Part shown: positions 9,442 to 16,777 of the stretch, in pieces
How the letters are laid out: every line of letters starts with the position of its first letter
Position numbering within the stretch: position 1 is the first letter of the stretch
Source: Prevotellaceae bacterium UBA4301
GTDB lineage: Bacteria; Bacteroidota; Bacteroidia; Bacteroidales; Bacteroidaceae
Length of the DNA stretch: 64,000 nt
Direction of reading: 5' to 3'
Assembly: GCA_002395775.1 (NCBI GenBank)
Contig: DGUV01000066.1
Coordinates: forward strand, 13,881 to 77,880
Made by a program: the position numbers and the translations under genes
Notes under the pieces: model-generated
Databases searched by the model: none
What the model saw: only the letters and a program-made list of their open reading frames with translations
Told to the model about the DNA's origin: nothing

Positions 9442-9855
9442 TCAGTTGGTCTCGTCCACAAGCCACTGGCCTTGCTCGTTGCGCAGCAGGTGGATTTCGT
9501 CCTCCTTCGAGTGTCCGTCAGCATAGGTGAGTGTGGCCTGAACGATGGCCTTTCCCTTTGCTTCGTCAATCTCTTCCTCGCCCAACTGGTACCTTACCAA
9601 CTGGTCGCTTTCCTTCAGTCCCTCCTTTGCCATCTCTTCGCACAGGTTGGTGAAGGCCTCACGCAGTTGTTGTGCCTCCTCGGTCTCTCCGCCAAAGTAC
9701 ACCAGGTCCAGTGCACCTCGGTAGTCGCCCTTGATGATAGCTTCGGCATACTGTTCCACGATGTGCTTGGGTGAATTAGTGTCAGCCTCTCCGCTGCAAG
9801 CCCATAACAAGGCTGCCAGAGCCATCACGAATGTCGTTCGGAATGCTTTCTTCAT
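9442..9855 (-). CDS. DUF4878-like (NTF2-fold) lipoprotein
   Basis: 137 residues from ATG 9855 (MKKAFRTTFVMALAALLWAC); a GTG three codons upstream is less likely. The signal peptide ends in the lipobox LWAC, Cys 20. The mature part (VEQYAEAIIKGDYRGALDLV ... GQWLVDETN) has the pattern of DUF4878/NTF2-like lipoproteins of Bacteroidales, where a small cone-shaped domain binds an unknown ligand at the envelope. First gene of a two-gene unit with hemW. Confidence 0.75.
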   Translation of the reverse strand: MKKAFRTTFVMALAALLWACSGEADTNSPKHIVEQYAEAIIKGDYRGALDLVYFGGETEEAQQLREAFTNLCEEMAKEGLKESDQLVRYQLGEEEIDEAKGKAIVQATLTYADGHSKEDEIHLLRNEQGQWLVDETN

Positions 9856-9887
9856 GTTTCTCACAACTTAAGTTCGACATGCATAGG

Positions 9888-9917
9888 CAAAGTTACGTAA
9901 AAACGAGTTGTTGGCAA
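9888..9917 (-). promoter_or_regulatory. Promoter of the DUF4878-hemW unit
   Basis: On the minus strand TAACTTTG (9895-9888) is preceded, 19 bp upstream, by TTG (9917-9915). It is 33 bp before the chosen start at 9855. Confidence 0.65.
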
Positions 9918-10060
9918 TGTCTATCCGCTTTTTTTGTAGTCTGTGGAGCAAAAAACGCGGGAAACATTTGGCCAACTCACACCTTTTCACTAAATTGCAA
10001 ACCGATTGTGGCAAAAAGCCCCCTTTTCAGAACCAAACAATTAACTTAAATACTAAAACT

Positions 10061-12217
10061 ATGAAGGTTTATCAGACTAATGAGATTAAGAACATTGCCA
10101 TCCTGGGCAATGACGGTGCCGGTAAGACCACCCTCACGGAAAGCCTGCTCTACGAAGCAGGCATTATCAAGCGTCGCGGACGTGTGTCGCAGCATACCAC
10201 GGTCAGCGACTATTTCCCCGTGGAGCATGAGTATGGCTACTCCGTCTTCAGCACAGTCTTCCACACCGAATGGAACGGGAAGAAGCTCAACTTCATCGAC
10301 TGTCCGGGTAGTGATGACTTTGCCGGTGCTGCCATCACCGCACTGAATGTGACCGATACGGCCATCCTGCTGCTCAAGGGAGCTGCCGGTGTGGAGGTTG
10401 GCACGCAGAACCACTTCCGCTACACCGAGAAGCTGAAGAAGCCCGTCATCTTCCTTGTCAACCAGCTCGATGACGAGAATTGCGACTATGACCGCATCCT
10501 GGAGCAGTTGCAGGAAATCTACGGTTCGAAGGTGGTTCCCGTGCAGTATCCCATCAAGACTGGTCCCGATTTCAATGCTGTCATCGACGTGCTGCTCATG
10601 AAGAAGTATTCGTGGGGCCCCGAAGGCGGTGCTCCCACCATCGAGGACATCCCTGCCGACCAGATGGAGAAGGCCACCGAGCTGAACAAAGCCCTCATCG
10701 AGGCTGCTGCTGAGAACGACGAAGGCCTCATGGAGAAGTTCTTTGAGAAGGACAGCCTGACCGAGGATGAGATGCGCGAAGGCATCCGTAAGGGTCTGGC
10801 CATGCGCGGCATGTTCCCCGTCTTCTGCGTGTGTGCAGGTAAGGACATGGGTGTGCGCCGCCTGATGGAGTTCCTGGGCAATGTCGTTCCCTTCGTAGAT
10901 GAGATGCCTCCCGTGCACAACTCTCGTGGTGCAGAGGTGAAGCCCGACGTGAATGGTCCCACCAGCCTGTTCTTCTTCAAGACCAGTGTCGAGCCCCATA
11001 TCGGCGAGGTCATGTACTTCAAGGTTATGAGCGGTAAGGTGCACGAAGGCGATGACCTGACAAACATCGACCGTGGTTCAAAGGAGCGCATGGCTCAGCT
11101 CTTCTGCTGCGCCGGCCAGAACCGCATCAAGGTTGACGAACTGGTAGCTGGTGACATCGGTTGCACCGTGAAGTTGAAGGACGTGAAGACGGGCAACACA
11201 CTGAACGACAAGAACTGTGAGAACCGCTTCGACTTCATCAAGTTCCCCAACACCAAGTACACCCGTGCCATCCGTGCCGTCAATGAGAGCGACACTGAGA
11301 AGATGATGAATGCCCTGCAGAAGATGCGTGAGGAAGATCCCACATGGCAGATCGAGCAATCGAAGGAACTGCGTCAGATCCTGGTTCACGGTCAGGGCGA
11401 GTTCCACCTGCGCACCCTGAAGTGGCGTATGGAGAACAACGAAAAGATACAGATACAGTTCGACGAACCCAAGGTGCCCTATCGCGAAACCATCACCAAG
11501 GCAGCACGTGCTGACTATCGTCATAAGAAGCAGTCGGGCGGTGCCGGTCAGTTTGGTGAGGTTCATCTCATCGTGGAGCCTTATGTCGAGGGCGTTCCCA
11601 CCTCCGAGGTTTACAAGTTCGGCGGTCAGGAGTTCCGCATCAATGCCAAGAGCGAGGAAGTCGTTAATCTGGAATGGGGCGGCAAACTCGTCTTCATCAA
11701 CTCCGTAGTGGGTGGTGCCATTGATGCACGCTTCATGCCTGCCATTCTCAAGGGCATCATGCAGCGTATGGAACAGGGTCCCCTGACGGGTTGCTATGCG
11801 CGTGACGTGCGCGTGATAGTATATGATGGTAAGATGCACCCCGTTGACTCCAACGAACTGTCCTTCATGCTGGCAGGTCGTCAGGCCTTTGCACAAGCCT
11901 TCCGCGAGGCAGGTCCCAAGATTCTGGAGCCCATCTACGACGTAGAGGTTCTGGTTCCCAGCGACAAGTTGGGCGATGTGATGAGCGACCTGCAGGGACG
12001 TCGTGCCATGATTATGGGCATGCACAGCGAGTCGGGTTACGAGAAGCTTTCAGCCCGTGTGCCCCTGAAGGAGATGAGCTCCTACAGCACAGCTCTGAGC
12101 AGCCTGACCGGTGGTCGTGCAAGTTTCTCCATGTCCTTCGCAAGCTACGAGTTGGTTCCTGCCGACGTTCAGCAGAAACTGGTGAAGGAGCACGAGGCCG
12201 AGGAAGCCGACAACTGA
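10061..12217 (+). CDS. fusA2: EF-G paralogue without the catalytic histidine (EF-G2-like)
   Basis: 718 residues from ATG 10061 (MKVYQTNEIKNIAILG); the frame is open back to 9908 but nothing upstream resembles EF-G. Domain order is that of EF-G (G domain, II, III, IV, V; domain IV has QSGGAGQFGEVHLIVEP, domain V ends GRASFSMSFASYELVP). The G motifs are altered: P-loop GNDGAGKTT (16-24) is intact, switch II reads DCPGSDD (80-86) with Ser 84 where EF-G has the catalytic His, and G4 is NQLD instead of NKxD. Established: Bacteroides thetaiotaomicron has an EF-G2 paralogue, needed under carbon limitation and gut colonisation, that supports translation without GTPase activity. This gene fits that class by inference. 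It is monocistronic, with a perfect terminator at 12265. Confidence 0.88.
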   Translation: MKVYQTNEIKNIAILGNDGAGKTTLTESLLYEAGIIKRRGRVSQHTTVSDYFPVEHEYGYSVFSTVFHTEWNGKKLNFIDCPGSDDFAGAAITALNVTDTAILLLKGAAGVEVGTQNHFRYTEKLKKPVIFLVNQLDDENCDYDRILEQLQEIYGSKVVPVQYPIKTGPDFNAVIDVLLMKKYSWGPEGGAPTIEDIPADQMEKATELNKALIEAAAENDEGLMEKFFEKDSLTEDEMREGIRKGLAMRGMFPVFCVCAGKDMGVRRLMEFLGNVVPFVDEMPPVHNSRGAEVKPDVNGPTSLFFFKTSVEPHIGEVMYFKVMSGKVHEGDDLTNIDRGSKERMAQLFCCAGQNRIKVDELVAGDIGCTVKLKDVKTGNTLNDKNCENRFDFIKFPNTKYTRAIRAVNESDTEKMMNALQKMREEDPTWQIEQSKELRQILVHGQGEFHLRTLKWRMENNEKIQIQFDEPKVPYRETITKAARADYRHKKQSGGAGQFGEVHLIVEPYVEGVPTSEVYKFGGQEFRINAKSEEVVNLEWGGKLVFINSVVGGAIDARFMPAILKGIMQRMEQGPLTGCYARDVRVIVYDGKMHPVDSNELSFMLAGRQAFAQAFREAGPKILEPIYDVEVLVPSDKLGDVMSDLQGRRAMIMGMHSESGYEKLSARVPLKEMSSYSTALSSLTGGRASFSMSFASYELVPADVQQKLVKEHEAEEADN

Positions 12218-12264
12218 TGCCCCACCGGTGGGGGGTAATTCCCACGCTATTTGTTAACATTTCT

Positions 12265-12297
12265 AAAAGGGAAGGCAAAATCCATGCCTTCCCTTTT
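12265..12297 (+). terminator. Terminator of the EF-G-like gene
   Basis: AAAAGGGAAGGCA (12265-12277) pairs perfectly over 13 bp with TGCCTTCCCTTTT (12285-12297), ending in T. The 3' arm overlaps the -33 element of the rprX promoter. Confidence 0.9.
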
Positions 12298-12325
12298 GAA
12301 GTGTTAAAATATTGGTTTACATTTG
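12295..12325 (+). promoter_or_regulatory. rprX promoter, almost no leader
   Basis: TTTG at 12295-12298 and TACATTTG at 12318-12325, 19 bp apart. Since the Bacteroidota -7 element ends about 3 nt before the transcription start, the message would begin at or within a few bases of the ATG at 12330. Confidence 0.7.
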
Positions 12326-12329
12326 CAGC

Positions 12330-13847
12330 ATGAAACGTTGGGTTCTTTGGACAATAAGCATTGGCATTGGCATCAGTTTCGTTGTTCTACTGGTGCTGCA
12401 GAGCCAATATACTGGCATGATGGTGAAGATGCGCAAGGAGCAGTTCGACGAGAGCGTGAAGCGCAGCCTTGACCAAGCCTCGCATGACCTGGAGCGTAAC
12501 GAGACCTTCAACTACCTTGAGGGTATCGTCTCAAACTATGTCGAGGATTTGACCCAGGTGGATGACGACCACGAAACTCCCCATTCGAAGAAGGTGCTTG
12601 GCAATCCTACTCTCATGGGTGTGCAGCGTTTCGACACCATCAGCATGATGCCCCGTTTGTCGCTGGGTCTGAACCAGCGTTCTGGCTTTGCCATGCCCAG
12701 TCAGCAGTTCCAGATGGCAGTGCGCAATGCCTATCTCTATCAGAAAGGCATCCTCGACGAGGTCATCTACAGCATTCTTTACAGCGCCAGTTCCAGCCCG
12801 TTCGAGGAGCGCATCAACACCAAAGTGCTTGATGCCAGTCTGCGCATGGCCTTGGAGCAGAATGGAGTGACGTTGCCCTTCCATTTCATGATCACTACCA
12901 GTGACGGGCGGGAGGTGTATCGCTGTGCCGACTATGACGACCGTGGGGCGGAGTATTCCTATACCCAGACCCTCTTCCGCAACGACGCCTTTAATAAGAT
13001 GGGGGTGGTGAAGGTGCACTTCCCCGATCGCAACAAGTACATCCTGGGCATCGGACGTCTGATGATGCCGGCCATGATATTCACGCTCATTTTGCTGATT
13101 CTCTTCATGTTCATTATCTATCTCTTTGTGCGCCAGCGCAAAATCAATGAGATGAAGAACGACTTCGTCAACAACATGACCCATGAGTTTAAGACTCCCA
13201 TCGCCAGCCTGTCGCTGGCCGCAGAGATGTTGGCCGACGAGAGTGTGAAGAAGAGTCCTGCCATGTATGACAATCTGGGCAAGGTCATCGACACGGAGAC
13301 CAAGCGCCTGCGCTATCAGGTGGAGAAGGTGCTGCAGATGTCGCTCTATGACCACGACAACATCGCCCTGAAGCCCGTGGAACTGAATGCCGACGAACTG
13401 GTTGAGAACATCATAGGCACCTCGTTTGCCCTGCAGGTAGAGAAACTGGGAGGTGACATTGATGCCCGCCTGGAGGCTGAGAACCCGAACATATACTTCG
13501 ACGAGATGCACTTCACTAACGTCATTTCCACCCTGCTCGACAATGCTGTAAAATATCGGCGTGAGGATGTGCCCGTGCATCTGCTTGTACGCTCTCATAA
13601 TCAGGGCAGCAAGTACAGCCTGATTATCCAGGATAACGGCATCGGGATCAAAAAGGAAGACCTGAAGCGAATCTTCGTGAAGTTCTATCGTGTGCACACG
13701 GGCAACCAGCACAATGTCAAGGGCTTCGGTCTGGGACTTGCCTATGTCAAGAACATGATCCATCAGCACAAGGGCACTATCAAGGTGGAGAGCGAACCGG
13801 GGCAGGGTACTACATTTACGATAACATTACCAACATTAAAAGCATAA
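12330..13847 (+). CDS. rprX: RprX sensor histidine kinase
   Basis: 505 residues; ATG 12330 opens directly into TM1 (VLWTISIGIGISFVVLLVL). A periplasmic sensor region (about 28-245) and TM2 (about 250-270, MIFTLILLILFMFIIYLF) precede HisKA with FVNNMTHEFKTPIASL (phospho-acceptor His about 285) and the ATPase domain with N box DNAVKYR, G1 DNGIGIKKED and G2 GFGLGLAYVKNM. It closely resembles RprX of Bacteroides fragilis. It pairs with rprY, whose ATG is 6 nt downstream. The stimulus is unknown from sequence. Confidence 0.9.
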   Translation: MKRWVLWTISIGIGISFVVLLVLQSQYTGMMVKMRKEQFDESVKRSLDQASHDLERNETFNYLEGIVSNYVEDLTQVDDDHETPHSKKVLGNPTLMGVQRFDTISMMPRLSLGLNQRSGFAMPSQQFQMAVRNAYLYQKGILDEVIYSILYSASSSPFEERINTKVLDASLRMALEQNGVTLPFHFMITTSDGREVYRCADYDDRGAEYSYTQTLFRNDAFNKMGVVKVHFPDRNKYILGIGRLMMPAMIFTLILLILFMFIIYLFVRQRKINEMKNDFVNNMTHEFKTPIASLSLAAEMLADESVKKSPAMYDNLGKVIDTETKRLRYQVEKVLQMSLYDHDNIALKPVELNADELVENIIGTSFALQVEKLGGDIDARLEAENPNIYFDEMHFTNVISTLLDNAVKYRREDVPVHLLVRSHNQGSKYSLIIQDNGIGIKKEDLKRIFVKFYRVHTGNQHNVKGFGLGLAYVKNMIHQHKGTIKVESEPGQGTTFTITLPTLKA

Positions 13848-13853
13848 GAGACT

Positions 13854-14567
13854 ATGGAGACGAAACAACACATCCTTCTTTGTGAAGATGACGAGAGCCT
13901 GGGCATGCTGCTTCGGGAGTATTTGCAGGCCAAGGGCTACGATGCCGAACTTTGTCTGGATGGCGAGGCTGGCTATCGTGCCTTCATGAAGAGTCATTAC
14001 GACATGTGTGTGCTGGACGTGATGATGCCCAAGAAAGACGGCTTCACACTGGCACAGGAAATTCGCGAGGTCAATTCCGAAGTGCCCATCATCTTCCTCA
14101 CGGCAAAGAACCTGAAGGAGGACATCTTCGAGGGCTTCAGGATTGGTGCCGACGACTATCTGACCAAGCCCTTCTCTATGGACGAACTGGTCTTTCGCAT
14201 GGAGGCTGTCCTGCGCAGGGTGAGAGGCGTGAAGACTCCCGCTCCCATACAGTACATTCTGGGCAGTTTCACCTTTGACATCCAGCGCCAAATCCTTTCG
14301 CACGGCGACGAGCAGGTGAAGCTGACCACGAAGGAGAGCGAACTGCTGGCCCTGCTGTGCAACCATGCCAATGAGGTGTTGCTGCGCGAGATGGCCCTGA
14401 AGAGCATCTGGATTGATGACAACTACTTCAATGCCCGCTCAATGGACGTCTATATCACCAAGCTGCGCAAGCACCTTAAGGCCGACCCTTCGATAGAAAT
14501 CAACAATGTCCACGGCAAGGGCTACAAGCTGATTGTTCCCGACGGTATCCAGACCGTGCTGGAATAG
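13854..14567 (+). CDS. rprY: RprY OmpR-family response regulator
   Basis: 237 residues. The receiver domain has the acidic triplet CEDDES (about 10-15), phospho-acceptor Asp 55 in CVLDVMMPKKDG, TAKNLKED (Thr switch) and DDYLTKPFS (Lys). The C-terminal winged helix (about 140-230) ends NNVHGKGYKLIV, as in OmpR/PhoB proteins. Sequence is close to B. fragilis RprY. Last gene of the rprXY unit, closed by the terminator at 14587. Confidence 0.92.
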   Translation: METKQHILLCEDDESLGMLLREYLQAKGYDAELCLDGEAGYRAFMKSHYDMCVLDVMMPKKDGFTLAQEIREVNSEVPIIFLTAKNLKEDIFEGFRIGADDYLTKPFSMDELVFRMEAVLRRVRGVKTPAPIQYILGSFTFDIQRQILSHGDEQVKLTTKESELLALLCNHANEVLLREMALKSIWIDDNYFNARSMDVYITKLRKHLKADPSIEINNVHGKGYKLIVPDGIQTVLE

Positions 14568-14586
14568 GGGAGACCCTGCTATAAAA

Positions 14587-14630
14587 AAAGAAGGCGGACC
14601 GCACGCAATGTGCAGTCCGCCTTTCCTTTT
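14587..14630. terminator. Bidirectional terminator between rprY and the small membrane protein gene
   Basis: AAGGCGGAC (14591-14599) pairs with GTCCGCCTT (14615-14623), with the stem continuing GCAC/GTGC after one mismatch and loop GCAAT. A-run on the left and T-run on the right allow use in both directions. Confidence 0.9.
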
Positions 14631-14643
14631 CTTCTCTTATTGC

Positions 14644-14808
14644 CTACTTCGTGCGCTTTGTGATGACGATGTGAGCGATGAGGCCAGCCAGAATCAGGCC
14701 CAGGCCAGTGAACTGAACGGGGTTGTAGTCAACCCACTCTGCAAAATAGCTAACCAGCAGCACCAGAGCGCCCAGCACGATCAGCAATATACCTAAGTAA
14801 TTCTTCAT
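14644..14808 (-). CDS. Small two-helix membrane protein
   Basis: 54 residues from ATG 14808 (MKNYLGILLIVLGALVLLV). Two hydrophobic helices (about 4-20 and 32-48) flank a short loop EWVDYNPVQF, with a basic tail HIVITKRTK. It resembles conserved short hypothetical membrane proteins of Bacteroidales; function unknown. A frame open to 14922 includes intergenic sequence and was not used. Convergent with rprY across a strong terminator. Confidence 0.7.
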   Translation of the reverse strand: MKNYLGILLIVLGALVLLVSYFAEWVDYNPVQFTGLGLILAGLIAHIVITKRTK

Positions 14809-14929
14809 AGTTATGTTTGTTATTGTTCTGTTATCGTCACTATTCGAATACAAAGTAACACAAAAAAAATGATACTGCGAAACAAATAGGGCAAAAAAAG
14901 CCCCTTCGCCCCAATTATCCATGCAATCC

Positions 14930-14961
14930 TTTGGCCATGTCAGGGAAAAACACTATCTTTG
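14930..14961 (+). promoter_or_regulatory. Promoter of rpsF-rpsR-rplI
   Basis: TTTG at 14930-14933 and TATCTTTG at 14954-14961, 20 bp apart, about 50 bp before rpsF. Confidence 0.75.
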
Positions 14962-15010
14962 CACCGCTTTTTGCGAATTTAAACTAATTATTAATCAACA
15001 AAAACGTATT

Positions 15011-15355
15011 ATGAACCAGTACGAAACCGTTTTCATTTTGACTCCCGTTTTGTCTGATGATCAGATGAAGGAAACGGTAAACAAGTTCAAGGGCCTGCTC
15101 GTTGACAACGGCGCAGAGATGCTCAATGAAGAGCTGTGGGGCCTGAAGAAGTTGGCTTATCCTATCCAGAAGAAATCCACGGGATTCTATGTGTTGTTTG
15201 AGTTCAAGGCCGAGCCTACACTCATCAAGAAGCTGGAGACCCAGTTCCGCCGCGACGAGAAGGTCATCCGTTTCCAGACCGTGAAGTTAGAGAAGTATGC
15301 CATCGAGTATGCTGAAAAACGTCGTAACAAAAAAGCTAACAAGGAGGAGGCATAA
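15011..15355 (+). CDS. rpsF: 30S ribosomal protein S6
   Basis: 114 residues from ATG 15011 (MNQYETVFILTPVL), the normal S6 start; the frame extends to 14921 but overlaps the promoter. Conserved features are EELWGLKKLAYPIQKK and FRRDEKVIRFQTVKL. S6 binds S18 and 16S rRNA on the 30S platform. Its last codons carry AAGGAGG, the ribosome-binding site of rpsR. Confidence 0.96.
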   Translation: MNQYETVFILTPVLSDDQMKETVNKFKGLLVDNGAEMLNEELWGLKKLAYPIQKKSTGFYVLFEFKAEPTLIKKLETQFRRDEKVIRFQTVKLEKYAIEYAEKRRNKKANKEEA

Positions 15356-15358
15356 ACT

Positions 15359-15628
15359 ATGGCACAGCAAGCAAGTGAAATCCGTTATCTTAACGCTCCT
15401 GCCATCGACACGAAGCGTAAGAAGTATTGCCGTTTCAAGAAGAGCGGTATTAAGTACATCGACTACAAGGACCCCGAGTTCCTGAAGAAGTTCCTCAACG
15501 AGCAGGGCAAGATTCTGCCCCGTCGCATCACCGGCACTTCACTGAAGTATCAGCGTCGTGTGGCTCAGGCTGTCAAGCGTGCCCGTCAGCTCGCACTGCT
15601 GCCCTTCGTAACCGATTTGATGAAATAA
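15359..15628 (+). CDS. rpsR: 30S ribosomal protein S18
   Basis: 89 residues; KKYCRFKKSGIKYIDYKD and PRRITGTSLKYQRRV are typical of S18. Starts 3 nt after rpsF, to whose product it binds in the 30S platform. No ssb gene lies between rpsF and rpsR, as usual in Bacteroidota. Confidence 0.96.
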   Translation: MAQQASEIRYLNAPAIDTKRKKYCRFKKSGIKYIDYKDPEFLKKFLNEQGKILPRRITGTSLKYQRRVAQAVKRARQLALLPFVTDLMK

Positions 15629-15649
15629 TTAAAGTAGGAGGTAAGATAT

Positions 15650-16207
15650 ATGGAAATTATTCTGAAAGAAGATGTTATCGGCTTGGGTTACAAGAACGAT
15701 ATCGTGAATGTTAAGTCTGGTTACGGACGTAACTATCTTATCCCCCAGGGCAAGGGTGTCATTGCATCCGAGAGTGCTAAGAAGGTGTTGGCCGAGAACC
15801 TGCGTCAGCAGGCTGTGAAGCTCGCCAAGATCAAGGAAGCTGCTCAGGCCGTTGCCGACAAACTGGCCGGTGTGGCTCTGACCATCGAGACCAAGGTGAG
15901 CAACTCTGGCTCCATCTATGGTTCGGTCAACTCTCTCCAGATTGCCGAAGAGCTGCAGAAGCTGGGCTTCGACATCGACCGCAAGAAGATTGTGGTGAAG
16001 GATGTGAAGTCGGTTGGCGACTATGTAGCTGTTGTTAAGCTTCACAAGGAGGTTAGCGCCGAGGTTCCCTTCACGGTTGTTGCCGAAGGTGCTCCCGTTG
16101 TTGAGGAAGCTCCTGCTGCCGTTGAAGAGGCTCCCGCCGTTGTCGAGGAAGCTCCCGTCGAGGAGGCTCCCGAGGCTGAGGAGGTTGCTGAAGAGTCTGC
16201 TGAGTAA
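15650..16207 (+). CDS. rplI: 50S ribosomal protein L9 with an acidic repeat tail
   Basis: 185 residues. The N-terminal domain (MEIILKEDVIGLGYKNDIV, GYGRNYLIPQGKGV) and C-terminal domain (about 60-147, ending KEVSAEVPFTVVAEG) are standard. Residues about 150-185 form an extra tail of Glu/Ala/Pro/Val repeats (VVEEAPAAVEEAPAVVEEAP) not found in ordinary L9, which is about 147-150 residues long. L9 sits at the base of the L1 stalk. Preceded by the ribosome-binding site GTAGGAGGT. Closed by the terminator at 16231. Confidence 0.95.
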   Translation: MEIILKEDVIGLGYKNDIVNVKSGYGRNYLIPQGKGVIASESAKKVLAENLRQQAVKLAKIKEAAQAVADKLAGVALTIETKVSNSGSIYGSVNSLQIAEELQKLGFDIDRKKIVVKDVKSVGDYVAVVKLHKEVSAEVPFTVVAEGAPVVEEAPAAVEEAPAVVEEAPVEEAPEAEEVAEESAE

Positions 16208-16230
16208 TCAGTCCGAGACCATAACGTATG

Positions 16231-16268
16231 AATCCCGGTTCCCCTGGTGGGGAATCGGGATTTCTTTT
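16231..16268 (+). terminator. Terminator of the rpsF-rpsR-rplI operon
   Basis: AATCCCG (16231-16237) pairs with CGGGATT (16256-16262), and inside it CCCC pairs with GGGG around a TGGT loop; TCTTTTT follows. Confidence 0.9.
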
Positions 16269-16301
16269 TGCTCAGTCGCCCTTTCTCTCTCTGTCTGGGG
16301 A

Positions 16302-16336
16302 CAAAAAAAGAAGGACTGCACTCCCGTGCAATCCTT
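16302..16336 (-). terminator. Terminator of the 58-residue lipoprotein gene
   Basis: AAGGA-TGCAC (16311-16320) pairs with GTGCA-TCCTT (16326-16336) around TCCC; on the minus strand a run of seven T follows (16309-16303). Confidence 0.85.
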
Positions 16337-16359
16337 CAAGACCTATTGTTCGTCTCTGA

Positions 16360-16536
16360 TTACTCAGCTACAACAGTAGTGTCAACTGCTACAGTGTCAG
16401 CAACCTCTACGGTGTCAACAACCTCAACAGTGTCAACTGCTACGGTGTCTTCAACCTCGGCCTTCTGAGTGCCGTTTCCGCAAGAAGCGAAAGAGATAGC
16501 TGCAACAGCTACGAACATAAATGCTAACTTCTTCAT
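16360..16536 (-). CDS. Small repeat-bearing lipoprotein (58 residues)
   Basis: ATG 16536 to TAA 16360. The signal MKKLAFMFVAVAAISFASC places the lipid-modified Cys at residue 19. The mature 40 residues are built of DTV-x-V repeats (EDTVAVDTVEVVDTVEVADT), strongly acidic and Thr/Val-rich, ending VVAE. It has its own promoter (16588-16595) and terminator (16302-16336), so it is a real transcription unit in spite of its size. Function unknown; a periplasmic or surface-exposed spacer-like lipoprotein is an inference. Confidence 0.85.
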   Translation of the reverse strand: MKKLAFMFVAVAAISFASCGNGTQKAEVEDTVAVDTVEVVDTVEVADTVAVDTTVVAE

Positions 16537-16587
16537 TTTCTTTTTAGTTTAATTAGTAAAACAATCAATTGCTCTTAAAACCGAGTG

Positions 16588-16595
16588 CAAAGTTA
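16588..16595 (-). promoter_or_regulatory. -7 element of the 58-residue lipoprotein gene
   Basis: TAACTTTG on the minus strand (16595-16588), about 50 bp before the ATG at 16536. No clear TTTG at the usual distance. Confidence 0.55.
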
Positions 16596-16765
16596 CGCAC
16601 TTTTTCAATACGTTGTATCACCAAAGGGCAACTTTTTTTCAACTTTTTTTCAACTTTTTTGGCCGTATTTCATAACGGGTTGATTATTAACGCGATACAT
16701 TTTCTCCTTAGGAGGACCTAAAAGAAGCTTTGAGGGAAATGTTTGTGTCTTTGCGACGTTTGTTG

Positions 16766-16773
16766 TACCTTTG
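16766..16773 (+). promoter_or_regulatory. -7 element of mtaB, leaderless arrangement
   Basis: TACCTTTG (16766-16773) lies 4 bp before the ATG at 16778; the message would start at or next to the start codon. The TTG starting at 16730 lies upstream of this element, so it cannot be the start. Confidence 0.6.
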
Positions 16774-16777
16774 CATC

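Noticed and set aside
8277..9569. Long form of HemW beginning at 9569
   Set aside because: The first 47 codons overlap the DUF4878 gene in another frame and have no similarity; HemW begins at the GTG before AGIYIHIPFC.
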